Below, one piece after another: positions 24,443 through 33,085 of a stretch of 42,988 nt of DNA. The notes under the pieces were generated by a model. The model was not told where the DNA came from and ran no database searches. It saw nothing but the letters and a program-made list of their open reading frames with translations. The stretch is from Accumulibacter sp. (GTDB taxonomy: Bacteria > Pseudomonadota > Gammaproteobacteria > Burkholderiales > Rhodocyclaceae). The stretch covers positions 1-42,988 of the forward strand of contig NZ_JAMTDQ010000002.1 in the NCBI RefSeq assembly GCF_023806635.1, read 5' to 3'. Position 1 is the stretch's first letter. Every line of letters begins with the position of its first letter. Made by a program: the position numbers and the translations under genes.

Positions 24443-26523
24443 GCTCGTTGTCCGATGATGGATGTCACTTTGATCGTTCGATGTTCAGGCACTTCAGCGT
24501 GCGCCAGAACCTTGAGCTGCGGAATGGTGCGGCGCAGGAAGCGTGACAGCAGACTGCGCAGTGCGGCTGAGACCAGAAGGACCACGGGCAGGCCGGCCTC
24601 CTCCTGCCTCTGCGCCGCTGCCAACACCTCGCGCAGCAGCGTGTCGGCCAGGCCCGGTTCGATTCCGACGGCGTCGCCAGCACCGGTGACTGCCTGCTGC
24701 AGCAGTCGCTCGAGCTGCGGGTCGAGTGCCATCACCTGCAGCTCGGATGCACCGGGATAGAGATCCTGAACGATCGAACGGCCCAGCGCGATGCGCACCT
24801 GTGCCGTCAGCACGTCCGCATCCTGCGAGCGAGGAGCGCCGTCAGCCAAGGTTTCGATCACCGTCCGCATGTCACGCAGGGAGACGCCCTCATCGAGGAG
24901 GTTGCGCAGGACCTTCTGTACCACTCCCAATGAAAGGGCCTTGGGTACGAGGTCTTCGACCAGCTTCGGCATCTCCTTCGCCAGGTGATCCAGGAGAGCC
25001 TGCGTCTCCATCCGCCCAAGGAGCTCGGCGGCATGCGACAGGATCAGGTGATTGAGGTGCGTTGCGACCACGGTGCTCGGATCGACGACCGTGTAGCCGT
25101 AAGCCTGAGCCTGCTCGCGAACCCCCGGATCGATCCACACGGCTGGCAGACCGAAGGCCGGATCCTTGGTTGTCGTCCCCGGCACCTGCCCTGCCACGCG
25201 GCCGGGATTGATCGCCAGCAGATTGCCGGGGAAGGCTTCGCCCTCGCCGATCTCGACCCCCTTGAGCAGGATCTTGTACGCATTGGGCTTCAGCTCGAGG
25301 TTGTCGCGTATGTGTACCGGCGACACCAGAAAACCGACGTCCTGGGCGAACTTCTTCCGGATGCCGCGAATGCGGCGCAGCAACTCGCCATCCTGCGCCT
25401 TATCGACCAACGGGATCAAACGATAGCCGACCTCCAGGCCGAGAACGTCGAGCGGCGTCACGTCCGCCCAGCTCGCTTCCTGCACTTCCCTCGCCACCGG
25501 CGGCGCTGGCGCAACCGGCAGTGGCTTCTCCTCCGTCCGCTGCCGGTCAAGACGCCAGGCCGCCGCCGCCAGCGTACCGCCAAGGAGCAGGAAAATGAAG
25601 TTGGGCATGCCGGGAATCAACCCGAGGAGGCCGATGATTGCAGCTGTCAGATAGAGCGGCTTCGGATTGTGGAACAGCTGTGCGGCAAACTGCTGCGAGA
25701 CGTCCTCGTCGTCACCAACGCGGGTCACCACCATGCCGGCGGCAATCGAGACGATCAGCGCCGGGATCTGGGCGACCAGGCCATCACCGATGGTCAACAG
25801 GGTGTAGGTTCGCGCCGCGGTTGCGACATCCAGGTTGTGCTGCAGGACACCGACGAACAAGCCGCCGACGACATTGATCAACATGATCAGGATGCCGGCT
25901 ATCGCGTCACCGCGGACGAACTTCGATGCACCATCCATCGATCCGAAGAAGTCCGCCTCCTGGGCGATGGTCGACCGCCGCTTGCGCGCCTCGTCCTCGC
26001 CGATCAACCCGGCATTGAGGTCGGCATCGATCGCCATCTGCTTGCCCGGCATCGCGTCCAGAGTGAAGCGGGCAGCGACTTCGGCGACCCTGCCGGCACC
26101 TTTGGTGATGACCACGAAGTTGATGATCACCAGAATCGTGAACACCACCAGCCCAACCCCATAGTTGCCACCGACGAGGAAGTGACCGAAGGCTTCGATG
26201 ACGTGCCCGGCCGCCGCCGGACCGGTGTGCCCTTCGAGCAGGACCACACGCGTCGAGGCGACGTTGAGGGACAGGCGCAGCAGTGTCGTGACCAGCAGGA
26301 CGGTGGGAAAAACCGAAAAGTCGAGCGGTTTCATCACGCTCATGGCAACCAGCATGACGATCACCGAGATGGCGATATTGAAGGTGAAGAAGAGGTCGAG
26401 CAGGAACGGCGGCAACGGCAAGACCATCATCGCCAGGATGAGCAGGATCAGCAACGGGCCAGCCAGCTGCCGCTGGCCGAAGCGCGCAACGAAATCCTGC
26501 AGGGCGATGGTTCCGCTAGCCAC
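24439..26523 (-). CDS. flhA: Flagellar export gate protein FlhA
   Basis: FlhA is the major gate of the flagellar type III export apparatus in the inner membrane. The start is a GTG at 26523 (MASGTIALQDFVARFG), supported by GGAG about 8 nt upstream and an 8-nt overlap with flhB. It gives 694 aa, the normal size. The N-terminal half has about eight membrane helices with the FHIPEP-type signature (RVAEVAARFTLDAMPGKQMAIDADLNAGLI). The C-terminal cytoplasmic half (about 350 onward) includes LEVGYRLIPLVDKAQDGELLRRIRGIRKKFAQDVGF and the chaperone-docking region. The ATG-proximal extension upstream of 26523 is not supported. Confidence 0.97.
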   Translation of the reverse strand: MASGTIALQDFVARFGQRQLAGPLLILLILAMMVLPLPPFLLDLFFTFNIAISVIVMLVAMSVMKPLDFSVFPTVLLVTTLLRLSLNVASTRVVLLEGHTGPAAAGHVIEAFGHFLVGGNYGVGLVVFTILVIINFVVITKGAGRVAEVAARFTLDAMPGKQMAIDADLNAGLIGEDEARKRRSTIAQEADFFGSMDGASKFVRGDAIAGILIMLINVVGGLFVGVLQHNLDVATAARTYTLLTIGDGLVAQIPALIVSIAAGMVVTRVGDDEDVSQQFAAQLFHNPKPLYLTAAIIGLLGLIPGMPNFIFLLLGGTLAAAAWRLDRQRTEEKPLPVAPAPPVAREVQEASWADVTPLDVLGLEVGYRLIPLVDKAQDGELLRRIRGIRKKFAQDVGFLVSPVHIRDNLELKPNAYKILLKGVEIGEGEAFPGNLLAINPGRVAGQVPGTTTKDPAFGLPAVWIDPGVREQAQAYGYTVVDPSTVVATHLNHLILSHAAELLGRMETQALLDHLAKEMPKLVEDLVPKALSLGVVQKVLRNLLDEGVSLRDMRTVIETLADGAPRSQDADVLTAQVRIALGRSIVQDLYPGASELQVMALDPQLERLLQQAVTGAGDAVGIEPGLADTLLREVLAAAQRQEEAGLPVVLLVSAALRSLLSRFLRRTIPQLKVLAHAEVPEHRTIKVTSIIGQRA

Positions 26524-27655
26524 GTTCAGACTCCGGGAGGAGTTCAGGAGGAACCGCGATCCGGTCAGGTGGCAGCGGCTGGTCACCGCCAGCCTGCTGC
26601 CAATGGCTCAACTGATAGACGTAGGCGAGCACCTCGGCGACCGCTGCATAAAGCAGCGCCGGAATCTCCTGGTCGAGGTCGACGTGCCGGTGCAGCGCCC
26701 GCGCCAGCGCCGCCGCCTCGACCAAGGGCACACCGTTGCTGGCACCCAGGTGGCGAATCTTCAGCGCGATCTCGCCGGCCCCCTTGGCGAGCACCTTCGG
26801 TGCGCCCATGCCGCTGCTGTAGGCGAGGGCAACGGCGTAGTGGGTCGGGTTGGTGACGATCACGTCGGCTGCCGGCACCGCAGCCATCATGCGTTTGCGG
26901 GCAGCCTCGCGCTGCAGTTGGCGGACTCGACCCTTGATCTCCGGGTTGCCTTCAAGTTCCTTGCCTTCCTGCTTCACTTCCTCGCGGCTCATCTTGAGCT
27001 TGTCGTGGTACTGCCAGAGCTGGAACGGCACATCGACGGCAACGATCAGCAACATCGCCGCAACGATGGCGAGAAAGCTGAAGCTGAGCAGGTGGCCTGC
27101 GTTCGCCAGCCCGACGGGCAGTGGCTGCGCAAACATGGCGAGCAGATCACCCCGCTCGCTCCACATCACCCAAGCGGCGACACCACCGAGCAATGAGGCC
27201 TTGGCAACCGCCTTGACGAGTTCGACGACGCCGCTCCACGATACCAGGCGAACGATCCCCTGCAGCGGGTCCAGACGGCTCGGGTCGGGCTGCAGGGCCT
27301 TGGCCGAGAAGTTCCAGCTACCCAGGAAAAAGGGCGAGAGCAGGACTGCGACAAGCAGAGCGGCGAACAGCGGGGCGAACGAGAGCAAGGCCTCGGCAGC
27401 AAGTTCGGCCAGCCGCGGCAGCATCAGCGCGGGTTCGTGCGCGGTCTGGTGGTCGATCACGAGACCGCGGCGGACCAGAGCCGACAGCCTCTGCATCATC
27501 CAGGGACCCAGCAACATGAACGCTGCCGCGCCGACGATCAGGACGAGGAAGGCACCCACCTCTCGCGAGCGCGGCACCTGCCCCTCTTCGCGAGCCTGTT
27601 CGAGGCGTCGCGCCGATGCGGGTTCGGTACGTTCGACGTCGCTTCCCTCTGCCAT
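26516..27655 (-). CDS. flhB: Flagellar export switch protein FlhB
   Basis: FlhB sits in the export gate and switches specificity from rod/hook to filament substrates after autocleavage. The 379-aa protein begins MAEGSDVERTEPASARRLEQAREEGQVPRSREV, the usual basic start, followed by four membrane helices in residues 33-210. The cytoplasmic domain carries the autocleavage motif NPTH at residues 269-272, followed by YAVALAY. It is the first gene of the flhBAFG-fliA-motCD cluster and has a TATAAT promoter element 27 bp upstream of its start codon. Confidence 0.97.
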   Translation of the reverse strand: MAEGSDVERTEPASARRLEQAREEGQVPRSREVGAFLVLIVGAAAFMLLGPWMMQRLSALVRRGLVIDHQTAHEPALMLPRLAELAAEALLSFAPLFAALLVAVLLSPFFLGSWNFSAKALQPDPSRLDPLQGIVRLVSWSGVVELVKAVAKASLLGGVAAWVMWSERGDLLAMFAQPLPVGLANAGHLLSFSFLAIVAAMLLIVAVDVPFQLWQYHDKLKMSREEVKQEGKELEGNPEIKGRVRQLQREAARKRMMAAVPAADVIVTNPTHYAVALAYSSGMGAPKVLAKGAGEIALKIRHLGASNGVPLVEAAALARALHRHVDLDQEIPALLYAAVAEVLAYVYQLSHWQQAGGDQPLPPDRIAVPPELLPESERG

Positions 27656-27681
27656 TTCGCGCTTCCAGTCTGGATCACCGT

Positions 27682-27687
27682 ATTATA
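27682..27687 (-). promoter_or_regulatory. -10 element of the flhB operon
   Basis: A perfect TATAAT (minus strand, 27687-27682) lies 27 bp upstream of the flhB ATG, so transcription would begin near 27675. No good -35 hexamer is found 17 bp upstream (the sequence there is TCTATT or GTCTAT), and no sigma-54 or sigma-28 match occurs nearby. An activator may therefore be needed. Confidence 0.5.
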
Positions 27688-27777
27688 GAAAAACCGGTGT
27701 TAGAATAGACAGCTAGGGAATTTTATTTACATCAATTCTCGAATAGTTGCAGCTTAACAACATTCGTAGCAGTGAAG

Positions 27778-27805
27778 CAAAAAAACAAGGGGGCCTGCGC
27801 CCCCT
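27778..27805 (-). terminator. Rho-independent terminator after cheA
   Basis: On the minus strand, GGGGGC (27804-27799) pairs with GCCCCC (27794-27789) around a four-base loop, and the stem can extend by one A-T pair. It is followed by TTGTTTTTTT. It lies 30 nt beyond the cheA stop codon and separates the che operon from the flhB promoter. Confidence 0.88.
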
Positions 27806-27834
27806 GGTGCAATCGGCGGAAAATGCTCCGGCAG

Positions 27835-29772
27835 TCAGACGAGCAGCTCCAGTGCTCGCGGTGTCGTCGTGCGCGTGTCTCGCTCACCCTTGGCAGCGAG
27901 ATCGGACAACAACTCCTTCATGTCCAGAATGAGAACGATCTGACCATTCGACAGTGTCGTCACTCCAGCCACCCCGCGAGGCCGGAAATCGTCGAGTGCC
28001 TTGATCACCGCATCATCGCGCCCGGCGAAGTTGTCCACCGCCAGTATGAAGCTTCGCTCGGCAGTCTGCATGAGGACACCAAACTCGGGCCGCCGCGCTT
28101 GCGGCCATCCGAGAAGGCGCGCCAAGGCAATGACGGGAAGAATCTCGCCGCGCACCACCAACGTTTCCCTGCCACCCACCTCCTGCATTCGATCGTGGTC
28201 GATCGGCAGGATTTCCCGTACCAGCGACAGCGGCAGGGCAAAGGGCTGGTCTTCCAGGAGGACGAGCAGCACTGGCAGGATGGCCAGCGTCAACGGCAAG
28301 GAAATGACGAAAACCGAACCCTTGCCGGGTTCGGAACGGATCTCGATCGACCCATTGAGTTTCTGGATGTTCGTCTTCACGACATCCATGCCGACGCCAC
28401 GCCCGGACACCGCCGAAGCCTTGGCCATGGTCGAAAAGCCCGGCAGTAAAATGAGGTTGAGACTCTGCCGGTCATCGAGCGTGTTGGCATCTTCCTCGCT
28501 GATGATGCGCTTCTCGACAGCCTTCGCACGGATGCGCTCCGGACTCATCCCGCGCCCGTCATCGGCGACCATCAGGACGATGTGATCACCTTCCTGGCGC
28601 GCTTCGAGGCGGATGACGCTTTTCGCCTGCTTGCCCGCTGCGCGCCGCTCGTCGGGTGACTCGACCCCATGATCAACCGCATTGCGGATCAGATGGATCA
28701 GCGGGTCGGCCAGATCCTCGATCATCGTCTTGTCGACCTCGGTTTCTTCTCCGATCAGGGCCAGTTCGACATCCTTGCCCAACTGCCTGGCGAGGTCGCG
28801 CGCGATGCGCGGGTATTTCTGGAACAGGCGGCCGATCGGCTGCATGCGCGTCTTCATGACCGAATTCTGCAGGTCGGACACCAGCAGGTCGAGTTGGCTG
28901 ACTGCCTGATCGAGCGCCTGCAGGGTTTCCGAGTCCGTACGCCCGGCCAGGATGTCGGCCCGCAGGCTGGTGAGGCGGTTCTTGGTCAGGCCGATCTCGC
29001 CCGACAGGTTGAGCACCTGATCAAGCCGAGCGGTGTCCACACGGATCGTCGTCTCGCGTGCCGCCGCCCGCTCGTCGGCGCGCCGCCCAGACGGCGCGGC
29101 GCTGGCGGCAACCCCGGGCCTGTCCGTGCTGCGGCGCCCCTCGGGTGGAAAGTGTGGCTGGAGCTGCGACAGTTCGATCTCGCCGTCCTGCCGGCCGCCT
29201 TCCGTCGTATCGGTTCGGCGGGCAACGGCCGGCACACTGGCATCGGACTGGCCACTGATCGCCGCGTGCAGCGCCCGCCAGTCCGGACCCTGCTCGCCAG
29301 CGCCGGTGGCCGCGGTTGCCCCGGCAGGCCTGGCTGCGATCGGCTCCGCGGCAACGGGCGATGCGGCGGCTGGCTCGGCGGCTGTGGTCAGCGCGGTCTG
29401 CAGACCGGCACTCACTTCTGCGGCGGCGGGAGACGGCTGGCGGCCCTGGGCAATTTCGCCGAACATCTGGCGAACGCCCTTTGTGGCCGCCATGATGGTA
29501 TCCATCAGGGCCGGAGTCAGTTCCTTCTCGCCATTTCTCAGCCTGTCGAAAAGGTTTTCGGTCAGGTGGCAGAGCTTCACCAGCTCGCCGGCATTGAGGA
29601 AGCCAGCGCCACCCTTGATCGTGTGAAATCCACGAAAGATATCATTGAGCAGCCGCCGATCCCCGGGGCTTCGCTCGAGATCGACGAGCTTGTTGTCGAC
29701 ATCCGACAGCAGGTCACCGGCTTCCTGCAGGAAATCCTGCAGCAGGTCCTCCATCCCCGCAAAATCGCTCAT
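27835..29772 (-). CDS. cheA: Chemotaxis histidine kinase CheA
   Basis: CheA autophosphorylates in response to receptors and passes phosphate to CheY. The start MSDFAGMEDLL (29772) has AGGAGG 6 nt upstream; the longer frame is not used. P1 (HPt) carries the phosphorylated His50 in FRGFHTIKGGAGF. A Pro/Ala-rich linker of about 140 residues follows. Then come P3 (RLDQVLNLSGEIGLTKNRLTSLRAD), P4 with N, G1, F and G2 boxes (LIHLIRNAVDHGVES, VADDGRGM, LLPGFSTM, SGRGVGMDVV), and the CheW-like P5. I see no recognisable CheY-binding P2 domain, which may be absent or reduced. The product has 645 aa. It is the last gene of the che operon and is followed by a terminator. Confidence 0.95.
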   Translation of the reverse strand: MSDFAGMEDLLQDFLQEAGDLLSDVDNKLVDLERSPGDRRLLNDIFRGFHTIKGGAGFLNAGELVKLCHLTENLFDRLRNGEKELTPALMDTIMAATKGVRQMFGEIAQGRQPSPAAAEVSAGLQTALTTAAEPAAASPVAAEPIAARPAGATAATGAGEQGPDWRALHAAISGQSDASVPAVARRTDTTEGGRQDGEIELSQLQPHFPPEGRRSTDRPGVAASAAPSGRRADERAAARETTIRVDTARLDQVLNLSGEIGLTKNRLTSLRADILAGRTDSETLQALDQAVSQLDLLVSDLQNSVMKTRMQPIGRLFQKYPRIARDLARQLGKDVELALIGEETEVDKTMIEDLADPLIHLIRNAVDHGVESPDERRAAGKQAKSVIRLEARQEGDHIVLMVADDGRGMSPERIRAKAVEKRIISEEDANTLDDRQSLNLILLPGFSTMAKASAVSGRGVGMDVVKTNIQKLNGSIEIRSEPGKGSVFVISLPLTLAILPVLLVLLEDQPFALPLSLVREILPIDHDRMQEVGGRETLVVRGEILPVIALARLLGWPQARRPEFGVLMQTAERSFILAVDNFAGRDDAVIKALDDFRPRGVAGVTTLSNGQIVLILDMKELLSDLAAKGERDTRTTTPRALELLV

Positions 29773-29782
29773 CGCGAACCTC

Positions 29783-30631
29783 CTAGAATCCCAGGCTGCC
29801 GAGCAGCTCATCCACCTGCTGCTGTGACACGACGACGTCGGTGCGACCATCTGGGTTGATCACCGGCCCGTTGAGCAGGCTGTTGACCGATTCGGTACGC
29901 CGCTCGCCAGGCAGCGTCTCGATCAGCACCTCCATCAGTTGCGCCTCGAGTTCGTGCGCGACCTGGATGATCTTCTTGATCACCTGGCCGGTGAGATCCT
30001 GAAAGTCCTGGGCCATCATGATCTCCAGCAGTTGTGCCTTGGTTGCCTCCGTCTTCGCCGGCAACGCCTGTTTGAGAAAGGAACGGGTCTCCTCGGCCAG
30101 GAGCCTGAACTCGTCGACCGCCAACCGGTTGGCAAACAGCGCGTCCCAGCGGGTCGCCAGTGCACCTGAAGCGGCTTCGAGTTGCTCCTGCAGCGGGTTG
30201 GCAATGTCGGTGGCGTTGAGGACGCGGCAGGCAGCCTGCTCGGTCAGCGTGGCGACGTAGTTGAGCCGCTCCCTGGCATCCGGAATGGCGGAAACGGTGC
30301 TCTCGAGCAATTCGCTGTAACCCAGTTGGCCCAGTGTGTCGTGCAGCTGGCGGGCCATCTGACCGACACGCTTGAATACCCGGTCCTGTCCCTGCCATTC
30401 CGCCGCCGCTCCCGCTACAGCCGTGGCCGCCTGTACCCCCCGCACGGAATCGAACAGCGCCTGCAGCTCGTCACTGTCGTCTCCTCCATCTCCTTCACGC
30501 AACTGCTGCAGCAGCGAGGCCGCCTTGGCGGCAGGTGGCACTGCAGGGCTGGTGGCCGCGATCCCCGAGGCGATGCTGTCGAACAGGGCCTCGAGTTCGC
30601 TTGAATCGCCGGAGGTGTCGCTTTCGTTCAT
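29783..30631 (-). CDS. cheZ: CheY-P phosphatase CheZ with duplicated N-terminal motif
   Basis: CheZ dephosphorylates CheY-P and ends the tumbling signal. The start MNESDTSGDSSELE (30631) lies 1 nt after the cheY stop. The 282-aa protein has the long helical hairpin with the catalytic motif IMMAQDFQDLTGQVIKKI (about 204-222) and the C-terminal CheY-binding tail QQVDELLGSLGF. It is longer than enterobacterial CheZ (214 aa). The extra N-terminal region has two similar motifs, SSELEALFDSI (10-20) and SDELQALFDSV (53-63), separated by a low-complexity linker. These resemble the C-terminal binding tail in pattern. Confidence 0.93.
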   Translation of the reverse strand: MNESDTSGDSSELEALFDSIASGIAATSPAVPPAAKAASLLQQLREGDGGDDSDELQALFDSVRGVQAATAVAGAAAEWQGQDRVFKRVGQMARQLHDTLGQLGYSELLESTVSAIPDARERLNYVATLTEQAACRVLNATDIANPLQEQLEAASGALATRWDALFANRLAVDEFRLLAEETRSFLKQALPAKTEATKAQLLEIMMAQDFQDLTGQVIKKIIQVAHELEAQLMEVLIETLPGERRTESVNSLLNGPVINPDGRTDVVVSQQQVDELLGSLGF

Positions 30632-30632
30632 C

Positions 30633-31022
30633 TCAGCCCCCCATCCTGTCGAAGATCTTCTGCAGCTTCTCTGCCAGCGTTGCCGCCGTGAAAGGCTTGA
30701 CGATGTAACCACTGGCACCCGCCTGCGCGGCGGCGATGATGTTTTCCTTCTTCGCCTCGGCGGTGATCATCAGCACCGGCAGGTGTTTCAACGTCGCTGA
30801 AGCACGGATGGCCTGCAGAAGCTGCAGACCATCCATGTTCGGCATGTTCCAGTCGGTCACCACAAACTCGAAGCCGCCGTTGTTGAGCTTCTGCAGAGCC
30901 ACCGCGCCATCCTCGGCTTCATCGACGTTGGCAAAGCCGAGTTCCTTCAGGAGATTCCGGACGATGCGCCGCATCGTCGAGAAATCGTCCACCACGAGAA
31001 TCCTCATCTTGGGATCAGCCAT
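30633..31022 (-). CDS. cheY: Chemotaxis response regulator CheY
   Basis: CheY carries the phosphoryl signal from CheA to the motor switch. It is a single receiver domain of 129 aa. With the start at 31022 the key residues fall exactly at the classical positions: Asp12 and Asp13 (acid pocket), Asp57 (phosphorylated, VTDWNMP), Thr87 (MITAEA) and Lys109 (VKPF). A second ATG directly upstream (31025) is possible; GGAG lies 3 nt before it and 6 nt before the chosen one. It is followed by cheZ after a single base. Confidence 0.96.
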   Translation of the reverse strand: MADPKMRILVVDDFSTMRRIVRNLLKELGFANVDEAEDGAVALQKLNNGGFEFVVTDWNMPNMDGLQLLQAIRASATLKHLPVLMITAEAKKENIIAAAQAGASGYIVKPFTAATLAEKLQKIFDRMGG

Positions 31023-31042
31023 CATTGACTCCGATCGTTCGC

Positions 31043-31981
31043 TCAGCGCTCGAGCAGGGGGCGCAGGGTGTCGGCGAGAACCTCTGCGTCGAACTTGGCC
31101 ACGTAGGAGTCGACACCCACGGCCTTGCCCATGGCATGGTTGGCCTGTGACGACAGCGACGAGTGCATGACGACCGGAATGCCCGAGAACCGGGAATCCG
31201 CCTTGATGTTTCTGGTAAGGACGTAGCCATCCATCTCCGGCATCTCGGCGTCCACCAGGATCAGGCGAATCTCGTCGCGCAACGCGTTGCGACTCTGCTC
31301 TGCGTGCGCCGCAAGCGCCTGCAGGCGGCTCCACGCTTCGGCACCATTGGTGGCGTGCTTGTGCCGGACGCCGAGTTTGTCCAGCACCTCGGTGATCTTG
31401 CGCCGGGCGACCACCGAATCATCGACGAAGAAGATGCTGGCATCCTGGTCGACGTTGGCTGGTGGAATATCCACGATGATCGCCTCGCCGAAAGCGTTGG
31501 CCAGGATCTGCTCGACGTCGAGAATCGATACCAGCTTGCCGTCGTCCAGTTCGGTGACTGCAGTGATCAGGCCCTGGTTGGTGGACAGGAGGTTCTCCGG
31601 AGCCCTGACCTTCTCCCAGTCCACCCGGATGATGCGGTCCACTTCATGCACCAGAAAACCGAGGGTCCGCTTGGAATACTCGGCCACCATCATCGTCCTG
31701 CCGTACTCGTCGTGGTGCTCCCCATGCTCGAGAAAGGCAATCAGCGAGAGCACCGGAATCACGTTGCCGCGCAGGGAGATCAATCCCTCCACTCCGCGCG
31801 GCATGTTCGGCGTCTTGGTGATGGGCGGCGTCCGTCCGACTTCCCGCACCTTGAAGACGTTGATGCCGAAGGTCTCGCGCGTTCCCAGCGAGAAGAGCAG
31901 GATCTCCATCTTGTTCGACCCGGCTAGACGCGTTCTCGCGTCGACGCCGTCGAGCAGGTTCTTCCTTTCGGCCAACTCCAT
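31043..31981 (-). CDS. cheV: Chemotaxis coupling protein CheV (copy 1)
   Basis: CheV links receptors to CheA and can be phosphorylated. The 312-aa protein has an N-terminal CheW-like domain (about 25-165: [42 protein letters not shown]) and a C-terminal receiver domain (about 180-312: [41 protein letters not shown]). The receiver aspartate is in [10 protein letters not shown]. It is about 45-50% similar by eye to the next CheV, so the pair probably arose by duplication. It lies 20 nt upstream of cheY. Confidence 0.94.
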   Translation of the reverse strand: MELAERKNLLDGVDARTRLAGSNKMEILLFSLGTRETFGINVFKVREVGRTPPITKTPNMPRGVEGLISLRGNVIPVLSLIAFLEHGEHHDEYGRTMMVAEYSKRTLGFLVHEVDRIIRVDWEKVRAPENLLSTNQGLITAVTELDDGKLVSILDVEQILANAFGEAIIVDIPPANVDQDASIFFVDDSVVARRKITEVLDKLGVRHKHATNGAEAWSRLQALAAHAEQSRNALRDEIRLILVDAEMPEMDGYVLTRNIKADSRFSGIPVVMHSSLSSQANHAMGKAVGVDSYVAKFDAEVLADTLRPLLER

Positions 31982-32004
31982 CCTATCGCTCCTGTGAGGT
32001 CCGT

Positions 32005-32976
32005 TCAGCAGGATGGCAGCGCTGGCACACCGCCGCCCTGCAGTCTGCGCGTCAGCGTTTCCGAAAGCCGCTGCGGCTCGAACTTCGGCACATACTCGTC
32101 AACGCCGACGGACTTGCCGAGTTGCTGGTTCGACATGCCCGACAGCGACGAGTGCATGATGACCGGCACGCCGGCAAATCGCGGATCGGACTTGATCTTC
32201 TTGGTCAGGATGTAGCCGTCCATCTCGGGCATCTCGATGTCCGTCAGGACAAGACTGATCAGGTCGCTGACTGGCTGACCGGAGGCCTGTGCGTAGGCGG
32301 CCATCTTCTCCAGTTCCAGCCAAGCATCAAGGCCGTTGATCGCGGCGACGTACTTGACCCCCATCGCCCCCAGGGTACGCTCGATCTGCTTGCGCGCAAC
32401 CGAGGAATCGTCGGCGAAGAAGACCGTCAAACCCGGATTGTCGAGTGGCTTGATGTTGCGGTAGACGATCTCGTCGTCGTAGTTGGTGGTTTCAGAGAGG
32501 ATCTTCTCGACATCCATCATCATCACCAGACGGCCATCCGGCAGTTCGGTGACGGCCGTCACCAGACCACCCAGCTCGGCCAGCAACATAGCGGGCGGCA
32601 CCCGCATCTGCCCCCAGTCGAGGCGCAGGATGGTATCAACGCCCTCGACCAGGAAGCCCTGTGTATGGCCGGCATATTCGGTGATGATCATTATCGAACG
32701 TGGCGTCTGCGTGTCGACCCGGGCATAGCGGGCGAGGTCCACGACCGGCACCAGCGCACCGCGCAGGCTGACCATGCCCTCGACCGAGGGCGGCATCTCG
32801 GGCGCCGCCGTGATCGGCGGCGTGCGCATCACTTCGCGCACCTTGAAAACGTTGATGCCGAAGGTTTCGCGACGCCCAGTGCGCGCATCGGTCCCGAGGG
32901 AGAAAAGCAGGATCTCCAGCTTGTTGGTTCCGGCCAGCTTGGTCCGGGCATCAACGTTCTTCAGCAAGTCCGACAT
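32005..32976 (-). CDS. cheV: Chemotaxis coupling protein CheV (copy 2)
   Basis: This second CheV starts at MSDLLKNVDARTKLAGTNK (32976), where AGAGGAAG precedes the ATG; residues further upstream are not supported. It has 323 aa: a CheW-like domain ([55 protein letters not shown]) and a receiver domain ([47 protein letters not shown]). It is 23 nt upstream of the other cheV and is the first gene of the che operon after the mcp. No cheW gene is present in the window. Confidence 0.94.
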   Translation of the reverse strand: MSDLLKNVDARTKLAGTNKLEILLFSLGTDARTGRRETFGINVFKVREVMRTPPITAAPEMPPSVEGMVSLRGALVPVVDLARYARVDTQTPRSIMIITEYAGHTQGFLVEGVDTILRLDWGQMRVPPAMLLAELGGLVTAVTELPDGRLVMMMDVEKILSETTNYDDEIVYRNIKPLDNPGLTVFFADDSSVARKQIERTLGAMGVKYVAAINGLDAWLELEKMAAYAQASGQPVSDLISLVLTDIEMPEMDGYILTKKIKSDPRFAGVPVIMHSSLSGMSNQQLGKSVGVDEYVPKFEPQRLSETLTRRLQGGGVPALPSC

Positions 32977-33085
32977 ATATCTTCCTCTTGCAGCAGTCAG
33001 CGCCGATCGAATCGCCGACATCTTAATCGAATCGTCGTCCGCGCGCCAAGGTCGCCTGTGGTGTCAACCGTGTGCACTTTCCGCT

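Noticed and set aside
23192-26856. Long plus-strand open frames opposite flhF, flhA and flhB
   Set aside because: They are antisense to highly conserved genes and have His/Arg/Gln-rich composition without domains.
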